Shown: positions 41,813-51,078, counted from the stretch's first letter. The stretch is 64,000 nt of DNA from Mesostigma viride (GCA_009746045.1 RPFO01000050.1:2353868-2417867); one strand, 5' to 3'. Translations and numbers: made by a program. Notes: generated by a model from the letters alone, not told the origin.

Positions 41813-42734
41813 AATATTGGGAGAGTTGCCTGCGGCCGACGTGTGCAGGGCCAGAGTGAGCAAGGAGACAAACCAAGTGTTCAAAGATGGTTTTTTGGCT
41901 ATCCAATTCCTGCTTAAATTACCAGACGACCCCCGGCTCAACCTGGCAAACGACGGGGTGATGTCCATGGTCGGTCAGACAGCGGAGTATATAAAGGGCT
42001 ATGCTCTGAAGCACTTGCTGCCTCACATGCGGAGGGTGGAGAACAAGTACTACACAATCCTGGGAGCAGACGAGTCGGTTGTAAAATTTGTATTCGAAGT
42101 TATAAATCACTTGTTTCCGTGGACGCCGACCGGGGAGCGAATCACCATTGGCACAAACGAAGACGTGTACTCCATGCCCGCGACCATGGACGATGCTGGC
42201 CACTTGCGATTGTCTGTAGAGGCTGCCGGTGGTCTTGCTAAGCTTCAAGACGTGCTGTGGAGTGGGGTCAGAGCGCCTGGTGGTTACGCAAGCGGAAATA
42301 GAACCTATGTGACGCCGGATGATTACAAGCAGTTTGCGCACATGCACGCTTACTTCCCTTCACTCGGAGAGGGCGCCAAGCGCGTTGTATTTTGCGTCGA
42401 CAGCCTTAACAGGATGTGGGGGGTGGTTGCCAACCGCCACACGTGTTTCTTTTCCGTCAAGGACGTGGCGGTCATGGTGGACAGGAGGGGGTCTGCACAT
42501 GTTACGAGGGCATGGAACGACGCCTTTGATCTAGAGATGTCCTATTTCAACACCGACCCAGTTGCCACAATGGCCAGGTGGTCACGCCGGGACCGCTGCC
42601 TCTTCTGCAACCGATACCTAACGCCGCGCGTGATTGGGTTGGGAAGAGGGCCCGGGTGTTGGAGGAGGTACTCGAGGGGTATTGACAGAGCCACACAGCA
42701 CCTGAGGAGAAAGATCGTGGAGGTTGACTTGTAA
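41772..42734 (+). CDS. F-box protein
   Basis: This 320-residue protein opens with MALFDDLPLELVDKILGELPAADVCRARVSKETNQVFKD, a good F-box (LP.EL...IL..L....) for docking to Skp1 in an SCF ubiquitin ligase. The remainder has no recognised repeat, but a C-terminal RCLFCNRYL plus Arg-rich region may bind metal. It would direct host ubiquitination to a target held by the C-terminal part. The ATG at 41772 puts the F-box at the very start. Confidence 0.7.
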   Translation: MALFDDLPLELVDKILGELPAADVCRARVSKETNQVFKDGFLAIQFLLKLPDDPRLNLANDGVMSMVGQTAEYIKGYALKHLLPHMRRVENKYYTILGADESVVKFVFEVINHLFPWTPTGERITIGTNEDVYSMPATMDDAGHLRLSVEAAGGLAKLQDVLWSGVRAPGGYASGNRTYVTPDDYKQFAHMHAYFPSLGEGAKRVVFCVDSLNRMWGVVANRHTCFFSVKDVAVMVDRRGSAHVTRAWNDAFDLEMSYFNTDPVATMARWSRRDRCLFCNRYLTPRVIGLGRGPGCWRRYSRGIDRATQHLRRKIVEVDL

Positions 42735-42794
42735 ACCAACGTGCGGCACGGAAAGGAATAAATAAATGTTGATGACCAGTATGTTACGCTTGGC

Positions 42795-43478
42795 ATGTAC
42801 CAATTTATGAAAACCGGGTTGTCCGGCGCTTCTCCGACGTTTGAACTCAGCAACGTCGACAAGACCACGATCGATGCACTCATCTGCAACCTCTTATCCG
42901 TCGCCTGCGAGAGGGCGGCTGTCTACGTATCCCACAACGCAGATGCAGTGCGCAATCAGCACGTGGCGTGCACGCTGCATGCTGCACTCCTCGCCGAGAC
43001 AATGACTTACATGGACAGGCCATTACTTGAAGAGGAGGTGGCTGCCGTCAAAATCCTCATTGAACGAGGAGACGAAATGGACGAGGACACCGGCAGCGAT
43101 GGCGAGGAGGAGGAGAGCGAAGGAGACGAAGACGGGGAGCACGAGGACGAAGACGGGGATAGCGAGAGTGATGAAGTCCAAGAAGAAGACGAATCGAGTG
43201 AAGAAGAGGACAAGAAAGAGGAGGGAGATGAATGCGCAGAAATGACCGCGCACGGGATCCCAGAGCCAACGTGCAAGTGCCAATCGTGTGCTGACATGGT
43301 CACTGCGTTTGAGCGGTGGTTGCAGTGGGACCCTACCGACCCGCTGCTTGTATATTTGAAGCACAACATACCAAGGATAGGAGAGAGTGCTCTGCTCTCA
43401 ATTTTTGAGCAATCGTCAGACAAGTCAGACGAGGACAATGACGAAACAGAAGAAGATGATGAACTTGTTGATAATTAA
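42795..43478 (+). CDS. Acidic protein with possible histone-fold-like N-terminus
   Basis: This 227-residue protein has an N-terminal 85-residue helical segment (TTIDALICNLLSVACERAAVYVSHNADAVRNQHVACTLHAALL) whose helix-strand-helix spacing resembles the H2B-type histone fold. An extremely acidic Glu/Asp/Ser tract follows (about 95-150), then a CKCQSC pair and a second acidic end. The acidic tract recalls histone chaperones. The histone-fold reading is a pattern impression and needs a structure-based search. Neighbours include F-box, RING/TRAF and OTU-SET proteins. Confidence 0.45.
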   Translation: MYQFMKTGLSGASPTFELSNVDKTTIDALICNLLSVACERAAVYVSHNADAVRNQHVACTLHAALLAETMTYMDRPLLEEEVAAVKILIERGDEMDEDTGSDGEEEESEGDEDGEHEDEDGDSESDEVQEEDESSEEEDKKEEGDECAEMTAHGIPEPTCKCQSCADMVTAFERWLQWDPTDPLLVYLKHNIPRIGESALLSIFEQSSDKSDEDNDETEEDDELVDN

Positions 43479-43484
43479 AAATTA

Positions 43485-44228
43485 TTATTCGTTAATTGAA
43501 TTAGTGGTTGCGCCCGTCTGCGCACATCCGCATTCGCACCCAGCCGGGAAATACGCCTTTCCCTGTTCGCACAAGCTCCATCGCAACAGGTTGTTGTCAT
43601 TGCACGTGTTCCACACGCCCAATTTCTTGCGCACGTTGTTGATCAGATTGATGCAAGGGTACGCGCCAAAAGAGCACGAGTCTTCGTGCATCTTTATGTC
43701 GGCAAGAGTTGACGTGGCCCGGCACCCGTCGCTCTCCAGAAAGTATTTGCACGGGAAATGACCGCATTCGTCTTTGTGCTTCCCGAAGTCCTTCCTGTGC
43801 ACCATGGCAGCGCACCCGTACGCGCGGTTGGGGCACGCCAATCTTTGATATCCGCACAAGGTTGAGTGGATTTGCAGACTGGAGTGAGTTCCCGTCACAG
43901 GGCACCCGTCATGAAAATAGGGACATCTTCTTATCAGGTCGTTTGTAAGAGACCCAACCTTCACGTTGTACCTGAAAGTGTAACGATGCCATGGCGCCCT
44001 GCACAATATGCATTTGCCCACAACGGGCGCCGACGGCCCCCCTCGATTCTTTTGTTTTGCAATTAGCTGATCCATGCACGGGTGTCTGCACACCATTGCC
44101 TCGCACTTTCCGTCCTGCACCCTGGTGTTGCACTCTATAACGACCGGATTGATCAGAGCGTTCAGACAGATCGAGCAAGTCAGTTCATCAGGGCTTACAA
44201 AGATTTTCTGTCCATCCACAAGATCCAT
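43485..44228 (-). CDS. RING/U-box plus TRAF-type zinc finger protein
   Basis: This 247-residue protein has a RING-like domain near the N-terminus (DELTCSICLNALINPVVI...C...VCRHPCMDQLI ... CILCRAPW, about 12-75). TRAF-type zinc fingers follow with repeated C..(C/Y)..GC......L..H...C spacing (CPYFHDGCPVTGTHSSLQIHSTLC; CPNRAYGCAAMVHRKDFGKHKDEC; CKYFLESDGCRATS...MHEDSC). It is a likely E3 ubiquitin ligase or TRAF-like adaptor. The first ATG is at 44226-44228; the frame extends upstream only through a GTG. Confidence 0.7.
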   Translation of the reverse strand: MDLVDGQKIFVSPDELTCSICLNALINPVVIECNTRVQDGKCEAMVCRHPCMDQLIAKQKNRGGPSAPVVGKCILCRAPWHRYTFRYNVKVGSLTNDLIRRCPYFHDGCPVTGTHSSLQIHSTLCGYQRLACPNRAYGCAAMVHRKDFGKHKDECGHFPCKYFLESDGCRATSTLADIKMHEDSCSFGAYPCINLINNVRKKLGVWNTCNDNNLLRWSLCEQGKAYFPAGCECGCAQTGATTNSINE

Positions 44229-44370
44229 GGCATCCAAGGACGAAGCCGACTTCAGCACTGTCCCGGAGCAGTACCTTGCGGAACACGCGTGGGGGGTAAT
44301 TAACTGTTACGGCAGCTTTTATGACCACCCGGAGCTTGGAGTGGCGTACTTTGTGAGAGACATGAGGTAA
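44227..44370 (+). CDS. Small ORF, 47 residues
   Basis: The product starts MASKDEADFSTVPEQYLAEHAWG and ends VAYFVRDMR. It begins within the same CCATGG as the divergent RING gene, so the two start codons overlap. Composition is gene-like, but nothing identifies it. Confidence 0.3.
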   Translation: MASKDEADFSTVPEQYLAEHAWGVINCYGSFYDHPELGVAYFVRDMR

Positions 44371-44373
44371 TCT

Positions 44374-44841
44374 CTATTCGTCTTCCGCGTCTTCAACGTC
44401 CGCACTGTCCCTCACCTCGCCCTCCTCCAACTCCCCTTCATTGTCCGCCTGTTTATTGCTCTCTTTCTTTGTTTGACGCTTAAGACGATTAACCTCAACC
44501 ACCTCGTCGGAGTTGTTAATGTAGTCCCAGCACTCCTGCGCCCTCTGTTCGTCACCTTCAAAAAAAGATGCCAGTCTCTGTAGGTGGTCCGCCTTCTTAG
44601 CGCTCGACTTCTTTCGCGTCTTCTTCACGATGAGTCTGTCACGCGTGCCTGAAATGTTGCAAGCGTCCACGCCAGCGGACATCATGGTGTCAATGATTGT
44701 GCCTTCTAAGGCGGTTCTGCGCTTTCTAAGCGGAAGCAGTTCTTTGGACGCCCGCTTAATAGCATCATCAATCTCGATGTACTCTGACGTCATTGTCCGC
44801 ATGTTGCGCCTCCATTCCTCGACTACAATCGCGGTGTCCAT
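44374..44841 (-). CDS. Hypothetical charged coiled-coil protein
   Basis: This 155-residue protein has an N-terminal helix with LRKRRTALEGTIIDTMMSAGVDACNISG (about 38-65), a layout of helix plus small sheet seen in uncharacterised viral proteins. A Lys-rich stretch and an acidic Glu/Asp tail follow. No enzyme motif is seen. Confidence 0.5.
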   Translation of the reverse strand: MDTAIVVEEWRRNMRTMTSEYIEIDDAIKRASKELLPLRKRRTALEGTIIDTMMSAGVDACNISGTRDRLIVKKTRKKSSAKKADHLQRLASFFEGDEQRAQECWDYINNSDEVVEVNRLKRQTKKESNKQADNEGELEEGEVRDSADVEDAEDE

Positions 44842-44913
44842 TTGCAGATCTGGCCGCGTTCTACCTGACAGCGACGACCTTTATTTGCCCCATATAAACG
44901 CAGTGTCAAACAC

Positions 44914-45582
44914 TCACAACACCGACACGTTTGACGAGCCAGGCGCCCCCCATACATTAGTGCTTGGGGCCGACCCGGCTTCTCCCCAGATGCCCAACGG
45001 GGCGGCGGACAACACAGTGGGAAAGCCGTAGATCCCCCCTCCACTCATGTCCATGGCCTGACTGGGAAGAGTGAACCGAGGGTCCATAAGCAGAGTCCCG
45101 TCCGTGAGCATCTGACCAAACGCGCCCCTGGTTGCGAGACCAATCGTTCCCCAGTTATCCGTGCTCACGGGGGCAGGGATGTAAGGCCTCAACACCTGAA
45201 TGTCTTGCACGGGGAAGTCCTTTGAGTTGGACGTGATAAAGCCAACGCCCACCTTGTGATCGTCGAGCGTCGCGCCCACGACATCTTCAGGTCTTGGTAG
45301 TCTCTCTGCACCAAACGCCATTTGATTGTCAAAAGTGCTTCCATAGCTCAGTCCCATACCCTTAATCCTGGTGTCAATATTGAACACGTCGTACGCGCTT
45401 GACGGGACGACAACGGTTTCGGTGCCCATTGCGTCTGACATGGCAGACGTCAGGCTTTGATAGGCTTCGTCCCCGCAGATAGTATCGTACACGTCTGGCC
45501 TGGACGTGACCCCAATGTACTCGTCGCTTGTGCTCATGACTGGGTTGCAGCGTGATCCCATCATAGTGTTGCCGTTTGACAT
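44914..45582 (-). CDS. Hypothetical protein, possible structural
   Basis: This 222-residue protein is rich in Ser, Thr, Gly and Val. It starts MSNGNTMMGSRCNPVMSTSDEY and ends with a Gly/Pro/Trp-rich stretch (GIWGEAGSAPSTNVWGAPGSS). There is no TM segment. The composition resembles virion proteins, but no family is recognised. It lies 16 bases upstream of the OTU-SET gene on the same strand. Confidence 0.5.
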   Translation of the reverse strand: MSNGNTMMGSRCNPVMSTSDEYIGVTSRPDVYDTICGDEAYQSLTSAMSDAMGTETVVVPSSAYDVFNIDTRIKGMGLSYGSTFDNQMAFGAERLPRPEDVVGATLDDHKVGVGFITSNSKDFPVQDIQVLRPYIPAPVSTDNWGTIGLATRGAFGQMLTDGTLLMDPRFTLPSQAMDMSGGGIYGFPTVLSAAPLGIWGEAGSAPSTNVWGAPGSSNVSVL

Positions 45583-45598
45583 ATCATACTAAAAGAAA

Positions 45599-48499
45599 TT
45601 AAAATGCGTCACTGTGCATCCATTCCACATACTCTTCCAACAAACGTCCAAGCTCGTCTAATTTCTTTGCATCCAAGTCGCTGGCCTGCGCAGCTCTCTG
45701 TAGGTTTTCAAGATCCACGTCATCTAACAGAATAGGGACCTTGTCAGGTTTCACAGCACACGACCGCTTGGGACGGCCAGTGCACAAAGGCGGGGCGGAT
45801 ATGCGCTTGTTTCCTTCCAGTATCTCTTTCAGGTTATCAATCACAATTTCAAGTGATGCATTCTTCTCCTCTTTCAGCGCATCGTCTAGCTCCTTCTGCG
45901 TCATTTTCTTTTTCATCACCTGCTGGAACATCCACAATCTCTTCCCATACCCGTTATGCTCGTCGCCCACAGTTTCAAAGGACCCGTCATCGCCTATCTT
46001 GTCATTGTCGTACAGCCACACGATCTCCTCGCGAGGATAAATGGGGTTGAGCACCCTGAGACCAGGGCTTCCGTCGGCGTAGGCGGTGTTGGGCAGGTGC
46101 TTGGCACCTGTCCTTGGATCCACAGCCCCACGCGGGTCGTTTGACATGTGCAAGTATGTCCACGGATAGATAACGCCGACATCAAGCGGGTCAAACGTCT
46201 GACCCGCTTCTATACCGGATGTGGCTGCGCCGTGACCGCCGTCTACTAAGATTGGCGGATCTAAACGCTCCACACCGTCCAGGTAGCTGTGGGTCAACAG
46301 CTTGTCGTCATCGCCTATAACGGTCAGGACGCTAGAGCGGAGCGACGTGAGCGTGTTCTCTATCCTGTTCGTCTTATCGTTAAGTTCGTACTCGCCCAAC
46401 ACACGCCCCGTGTACAGGCCCAGCATTTTACCCGTAGGGAGCATCTGGTCGGCATACAAACCCAGCGCGTCAATGCCCAAGGTCTTTAACATTCTACTTT
46501 TTGCAATCAACAACCAGTCCATGAATTCCTTGTTGCGGTGAAATTTGACCTGGATCTTGAGACCACCCGGAATTTTTTTGTATCGCACGTCCACCGGCAA
46601 CGCTGACAAGGGCGCCCAACGAAATTGCACGGGTAAATCATTAAGTTGCTGAAACTGCTCAATAGCATCTTGCGCGTCCTTCATCGCCATGTCTGGGTAG
46701 AAATCGCTCCGCTTCCTTCCGCGTGTTGACCTTTTGCGTGTCTTCTTCCCATCCTCTTGCTTATCATCTGCTGCCACGGGCTGGGGAGGAATGATGACCT
46801 CAGGCGGACGGCGAGGGTTAGAGAGTATAGGATCATCCGGGCCGTTGTACTTCATTATCTCATCCTCCACAATCTTCCTGAACTTGGAATCTGCCATCTG
46901 CAATGGTGTGAGGTAGTCACCTTGAGGCTGCTGTAACATCGCTTCTAGCGCCCGAGCCCCGTCCTCCATTGCGCCAGTGGCGCCGTCTTCGAGGACGCGC
47001 ACGGCCCCTGCCTCTAAAGAGGTCACTCCGCTCGTGACGCTGCCCCCGGCCCCGGATAAATGCTCCTCCAGACGCTCCACACTCTTCTCAATAGGAGACG
47101 CTCTCGTGTCCCGCAACGCGCTTAAATCGTCAGACTGGGAAACTCCACTCGTCTCGCTCGTGGAAGCCACAGGCTGCGTAGGGAGCCATGACTGAGGAAT
47201 CAACGCCTCGTAATGTTCTTCACCATTGTGGAAAATGTACACCGGGGGCTCCTCCGATCGCTCGGATTCTTGGGCACGGGGACGGCCACTGAGTTTGTAT
47301 GCGGTCATCAGGTAGTCTGTCTTTCCATCCACGCGCTGCCCGGCCAACAGATAGATGTCAGTCTTTGTGTGGTACGCCACAACAGACGCGAGAGTGTCAG
47401 ACGCATACTCCTTATCCTTTAACTGACCCCTCATATTATCCCTGAATTCTTCTCGCGTCGATTCTTCGCTCGGTCCAAAGTGCACAATGCGATGATTGCC
47501 AAACACGTAGTCATCCAGTTTCTCGTCTATCTGGGCTCGCAGCTCCTTCGTCATCCGCTCAAGCTGTTTTTGCGTCACCGTGTCTCCATTCTTAAATGCC
47601 TTGCCCAAGAAGAATGAGTACCAAAAGCAATTCCCGTCGCCCTTTGAGCCGCGCTTGAAGGCTATCCTATCCCCCCCTAACACCGTATCCACGTACTCGC
47701 TCTCATACTCAAAATCGACATCCACTCGCTTGCCCATGCGCCGAGGGTAGTAGACTTCGGCGTACCAAGATGTGCGCGTTTTCAAATTAGGGACAAGGTC
47801 TTCGGACTGAGGCGTGTCATAACCATCGGATCCGGCTTCAACGTCAATAGGGTTTTCATCCGTTTTCCCTCTTCGCGTCTTAACAACTAAACCGTCTGCA
47901 GCGACTTCCTCTCCGTCTTCTATTACTACAGGATTGGCTGCCGACCCCGCATTGCTACTGTCACTCGACGCAAGTGCGGGTGCGCTGCTTTCTGCGGGCG
48001 CATCCGTTATGGGCTCCAGGGGCGCGTTAACGGCATCCTCAACGTTGTTGTTTGGCGCGGCGTTGCCATTGTCGGGTGATGCTGGGGGGGCTGCAACAGG
48101 GGGAGCGGGCGTCGCGTCAGATACTGGAAGAGAGGGCGCCACGTCGGTCGGCTTAAGAACAAATGTTTCTATCATCTTCTTTGGATCCCATTCCCGGTCA
48201 GACGGAGTGATCAACCCCCAGTACCGCATCTGTCTTTTCTGTTTGCATTGTGTCATGGACCCGTACTTTCCATCCGCCCCTTCTCTCACACCGCAGAATG
48301 CCTGCTTATCGCTGACATCCCGATTTACTATCCTTTTTCCAAGGCCGTCCGGAAACAGTTCCGTGGGACGATGCAATCCATACAGCCTGATCTGAGACTT
48401 GCACTGTTGTTGACTGCCCCTAGTCCGCTTATTAGGCACGTCATTGGCGCCGCAATAGTATTTCACTGGCATGTCATCAGTAACACATACAATGGACAT
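45599..48499 (-). CDS. OTU protease fused to a C-terminal SET domain
   Basis: This 966-residue protein has several domains. Residues 12-100 hold two copies of a Cys motif (YCGAND....RGSQQQC...IRLYGL and FCGVREG...GSMTQC...MRYWGL) common in giant-virus proteins. A disordered Ala/Pro linker follows. At about 280-430 is an OTU cysteine protease with the nucleophile in GSKGDGNCFWYSF (about 286) and the His in NGEEHYEALIP (about 425). Residues about 590-850 form a SET-like domain: IDALGLYADQ...LGLYTGRVL (about 677-700), YLHMSNDPRG ... NTAYAD (about 780) and IYPREEIVWLYDND (about 815-825). It would remove ubiquitin and methylate a protein, possibly histones. The fusion is unusual. Confidence 0.7.
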   Translation of the reverse strand: MSIVCVTDDMPVKYYCGANDVPNKRTRGSQQQCKSQIRLYGLHRPTELFPDGLGKRIVNRDVSDKQAFCGVREGADGKYGSMTQCKQKRQMRYWGLITPSDREWDPKKMIETFVLKPTDVAPSLPVSDATPAPPVAAPPASPDNGNAAPNNNVEDAVNAPLEPITDAPAESSAPALASSDSSNAGSAANPVVIEDGEEVAADGLVVKTRRGKTDENPIDVEAGSDGYDTPQSEDLVPNLKTRTSWYAEVYYPRRMGKRVDVDFEYESEYVDTVLGGDRIAFKRGSKGDGNCFWYSFFLGKAFKNGDTVTQKQLERMTKELRAQIDEKLDDYVFGNHRIVHFGPSEESTREEFRDNMRGQLKDKEYASDTLASVVAYHTKTDIYLLAGQRVDGKTDYLMTAYKLSGRPRAQESERSEEPPVYIFHNGEEHYEALIPQSWLPTQPVASTSETSGVSQSDDLSALRDTRASPIEKSVERLEEHLSGAGGSVTSGVTSLEAGAVRVLEDGATGAMEDGARALEAMLQQPQGDYLTPLQMADSKFRKIVEDEIMKYNGPDDPILSNPRRPPEVIIPPQPVAADDKQEDGKKTRKRSTRGRKRSDFYPDMAMKDAQDAIEQFQQLNDLPVQFRWAPLSALPVDVRYKKIPGGLKIQVKFHRNKEFMDWLLIAKSRMLKTLGIDALGLYADQMLPTGKMLGLYTGRVLGEYELNDKTNRIENTLTSLRSSVLTVIGDDDKLLTHSYLDGVERLDPPILVDGGHGAATSGIEAGQTFDPLDVGVIYPWTYLHMSNDPRGAVDPRTGAKHLPNTAYADGSPGLRVLNPIYPREEIVWLYDNDKIGDDGSFETVGDEHNGYGKRLWMFQQVMKKKMTQKELDDALKEEKNASLEIVIDNLKEILEGNKRISAPPLCTGRPKRSCAVKPDKVPILLDDVDLENLQRAAQASDLDAKKLDELGRLLEEYVEWMHSDAF

Positions 48500-48533
48500 A
48501 TTTTATTAACATGTTTCATTAACGTATAGTCAT

Positions 48534-48905
48534 TCATCTGGAGATACGCTTATTTGCGCGATTGCGGTCAAGGCGCATGGTATTCATCACACGGTGAAAA
48601 AAAAACGCGCGTCTATGTTCTTCTGGCAAGCTTTGGGCGCGACTTAGCACGCCGTGTACAACCACATTCCAAAACGCGCGCCCCCCTATGCGGTTTAGGC
48701 ATTGTTCAGCCTCTACTAAGATGTTCAGTATTTGTTGGATTGATTCGGGGTGCAGCACCGAGGGTTCTGTCATTAGCACGGTGCGGATGTCGTGCTTCAA
48801 TGTGTCAGTGACACGCTGCTCGATTTCAGCAGTAGACGCGTCGTCCTCGGTAGGATTCAGCACTTTGTTTTGTAGAGTGTACATCCCCACAAGTATGTTG
48901 TCCAT
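48534..48905 (-). CDS. Hypothetical helical protein
   Basis: This 123-residue protein starts MDNILVGMYTLQNKVLNPTEDDAS. It is predicted all-helical, with a basic C-terminus (MNTMRLDRNRANKRISR). No recognised family. It lies between the OTU-SET gene and the KilA-like gene, all on the same strand. Confidence 0.45.
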   Translation of the reverse strand: MDNILVGMYTLQNKVLNPTEDDASTAEIEQRVTDTLKHDIRTVLMTEPSVLHPESIQQILNILVEAEQCLNRIGGRAFWNVVVHGVLSRAQSLPEEHRRAFFFHRVMNTMRLDRNRANKRISR

Positions 48906-48936
48906 TCTGTACCAATATCAAAGGCGCGCACTTTAT

Positions 48937-49989
48937 TTATGGCGTGCACCTGGACACAATCAGGCGAATGGAATCCACGATCTTTTTTTCCGCTTGCGGG
49001 GTCATCTGACCCATCGAGTCCACCGCCGGGATGCTCTCCAGACGAAACAGATTGATCACCAGGTCGCACAGCTCCCGCTCAAAATGGCGTCGGAAGTAAT
49101 AGGGGGTCTTCTGAATGACGTGATCCGGGTACAGCTGATACAGCGCCGAAATGATCACGGATCGAAAACCAGCGTCCCTCGGTCGGATATCCGACCGCAG
49201 CAGGTGCATGCTGGCGTCCATGGCGGTGATGGTTCTGTGCATGTTGTGCAATGCGGCAAGCGCAGTGTTGGAGGCCACCAGATCCCCCGCCAGCTTGTCG
49301 TTCTCCACTCGCAGACGTGCACGCAGCTCCTCGATTTCCTTGGCGTGCCTCACTCGCATCTCCTCCATGTCCCTGGCGTGCGATACGCGCATCAGCTCTA
49401 AGTCCTGGGCGTGCATGGCGCGCGTCTGGTCGATCGTCTCCAGCAGATCGCCCCTCGTCTGCGTCGCGCTGTGCGCCACTTTGTCGACGCGGCAGCACTC
49501 GTCGCGCGTGTGTGCATTGGAACTCGTCGAGAGCTCCTTCTCCGCCACCTTCCTTTCCTCTTCATCCACGATCTCGGCCACGGCTGCCAAGACGTGCAGG
49601 TTGACATCCTTGAACAGGTGCTGATGGCCCCAGTTGTTTTCCTCGAATACTGTCTGCAGGGTTTCGAGCTCACTCGAAAGGTTGTGTGCTATGCAGATTT
49701 CCACGGCCAGGAGAGGGTGAAAAAAGATCTTCCCACCAACGTTGATCCGCGCGTAATGGCTGTAGCCCATGGCCTTCAGCCTCACGTTTACATCTTGCGC
49801 GACCTGGGCGTAGGAATCAAAACCACACAGCCTTCTCTGGTTGCGACCAAAATACTTGTGGAATCTGGTAGCCTCCACGTAAGACCCCACATTGTCAATA
49901 TCTTTTAGGGGCCTTTGATATCCCTGAAGAAAGTTGGGGTTTTTCGTTCGGACAGGTGCGTGCGAGAGGGACAAGGCTCCCGGCGACAT
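48937..49989 (-). CDS. KilA-N-like DNA-binding protein with coiled coil
   Basis: The product is 350 residues from the ATG at 49987-49989. An N-terminal region (HKYFGRNQRRL ... INVGGKIFFHPLLAVEICIAHNLSSE, about 45-115) has the 'strand, FHP.LA..I......S' pattern of KilA-N or related viral DNA-binding domains. Residues about 175-245 form an MR.SHARDMEEMRVRHAKEI-type heptad coiled coil, and the last 90 are a separate helical domain. The frame runs further upstream to about 50274 without an ATG and through the motif cluster, so it is not counted. The gene is divergent from the J-like gene at 51162 across a repeat-rich gap. Confidence 0.55.
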   Translation of the reverse strand: MSPGALSLSHAPVRTKNPNFLQGYQRPLKDIDNVGSYVEATRFHKYFGRNQRRLCGFDSYAQVAQDVNVRLKAMGYSHYARINVGGKIFFHPLLAVEICIAHNLSSELETLQTVFEENNWGHQHLFKDVNLHVLAAVAEIVDEEERKVAEKELSTSSNAHTRDECCRVDKVAHSATQTRGDLLETIDQTRAMHAQDLELMRVSHARDMEEMRVRHAKEIEELRARLRVENDKLAGDLVASNTALAALHNMHRTITAMDASMHLLRSDIRPRDAGFRSVIISALYQLYPDHVIQKTPYYFRRHFERELCDLVINLFRLESIPAVDSMGQMTPQAEKKIVDSIRLIVSRCTP

Positions 49990-50124
49990 GTCTATGGCGG
50001 ATGAGTGGGAAGACGGGTGGGTGGAGGTGCGTGGTGAATATTTCGTGCGCTCTCGCGGCTTTATCTCTTCATTCGGACGAACTGTCCACGCGGACGGCCG
50101 TGCGCTGGACACACGCTGGCCGTT

Positions 50125-50232
50125 GGATATTTTTTTGCGGATATTTTGGGTGCAAAAATACGAGTAAACGAGATTTCGGTTGGGAGATATTATCCGAGTA
50201 CGCGTTTTGGCAGGCCAGGGGCAGATATTAAC
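50125..50232. promoter_or_regulatory. AAATATC motif cluster 3
   Basis: Copies of GATATT/AATATC (near 50127, 50138, 50186 and 50223) lie just upstream of the KilA-like gene starting at 49989, followed by GTCCGTAC at 50264. It is the same motif pair as clusters 2, 4 and 5. Confidence 0.5.
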
Positions 50233-50410
50233 GCGCCTATGCCAGTCCGCGACACGTGTCAGTAGTCCGTACAAAAATCTGGACAGAATCTCGGTACCGT
50301 CCGAAGATTTTGTCTGTACACCGTTCTGATTTTGATCTGACTTCTGACATCAAAGACTGACAGACGGTACTGGGGCGGTGTACGGAATAACTGCCGGACT
50401 GAGGTGTACG

Positions 50411-50855
50411 GGCCAATCTCGGCCGGGGTGACGACACAAATTACACATTAGTGTCGACACCCGTACACCAAGCCATTTTCCCCGATTAATCCGACCGAGC
50501 CCGGAAAAAACTTTTTTATTGGGGGGTCTGCGGGCGTCGGAATTACACTCAGACATATCGTGAGGTGCGACGATATCCCGGGCGTGCGCCACAATATTTC
50601 TAGAGGTATACATACTTTTATTTATTTTATGATTCGTATGTGTCATAAATTTATGGCCAACTAAAATTAATCGGCCTACGCGTCGTAAATCGATACGGTG
50701 CCGTCTGTACTGCAGACAATTAATTCCGACACACGCAGACCCCCCAATAAAAAAGTTTTTTCCGGGCTCGGTCGGATTAATCGGGAAAAATGGCTTGGTG
50801 TACGGGTGTCGACACTAATGTGTAATTTGTGTCGTCACCCCCGCCGAGATTGGCC
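50411..50855. repeat. Large inverted repeat, 135-bp arms
   Basis: The arm 50411-50545 is the reverse complement of 50721-50855 with few mismatches, around a 175-base AT-rich spacer without a gene. Outside the arms, weaker inverted similarity continues to about 50290 and 50975. It sits midway between the divergent genes starting at 49989 and 51162. It may be a duplicated promoter in inverted orientation, a replication origin or a mobile-element relic. Confidence 0.75.
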
Positions 50856-51027
50856 AGAACACTCCAGCCCGGCGGTTATTCCGCCCAAACGTGTACTACC
50901 TTCCGTAATACCGTCAGGTCAGATGTCAGACCTGACTCTGACGCGTTCAGAATCGATCTTGTCGAGATTACGTACGGACGCAAGTGTTTTGACCCAGTTC
51001 GAACCAACGGCAAAGGCCCTTGTGATA

Positions 51028-51078
51028 TTTGTCAAAAAATCTGGACCGGCAAGATATTTACGAAAATATCTCGAGTCG
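51028..51078. promoter_or_regulatory. AAATATC motif cluster 4
   Basis: Three copies (GATATTTG at 51025, GATATTTACG at 51052, AAATATCTCG at 51062) lie about 90 bases upstream of the gene at 51162. A CGTACGGACG element lies at 50972. It is the partner of cluster 3 across the inverted repeat. Confidence 0.5.
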
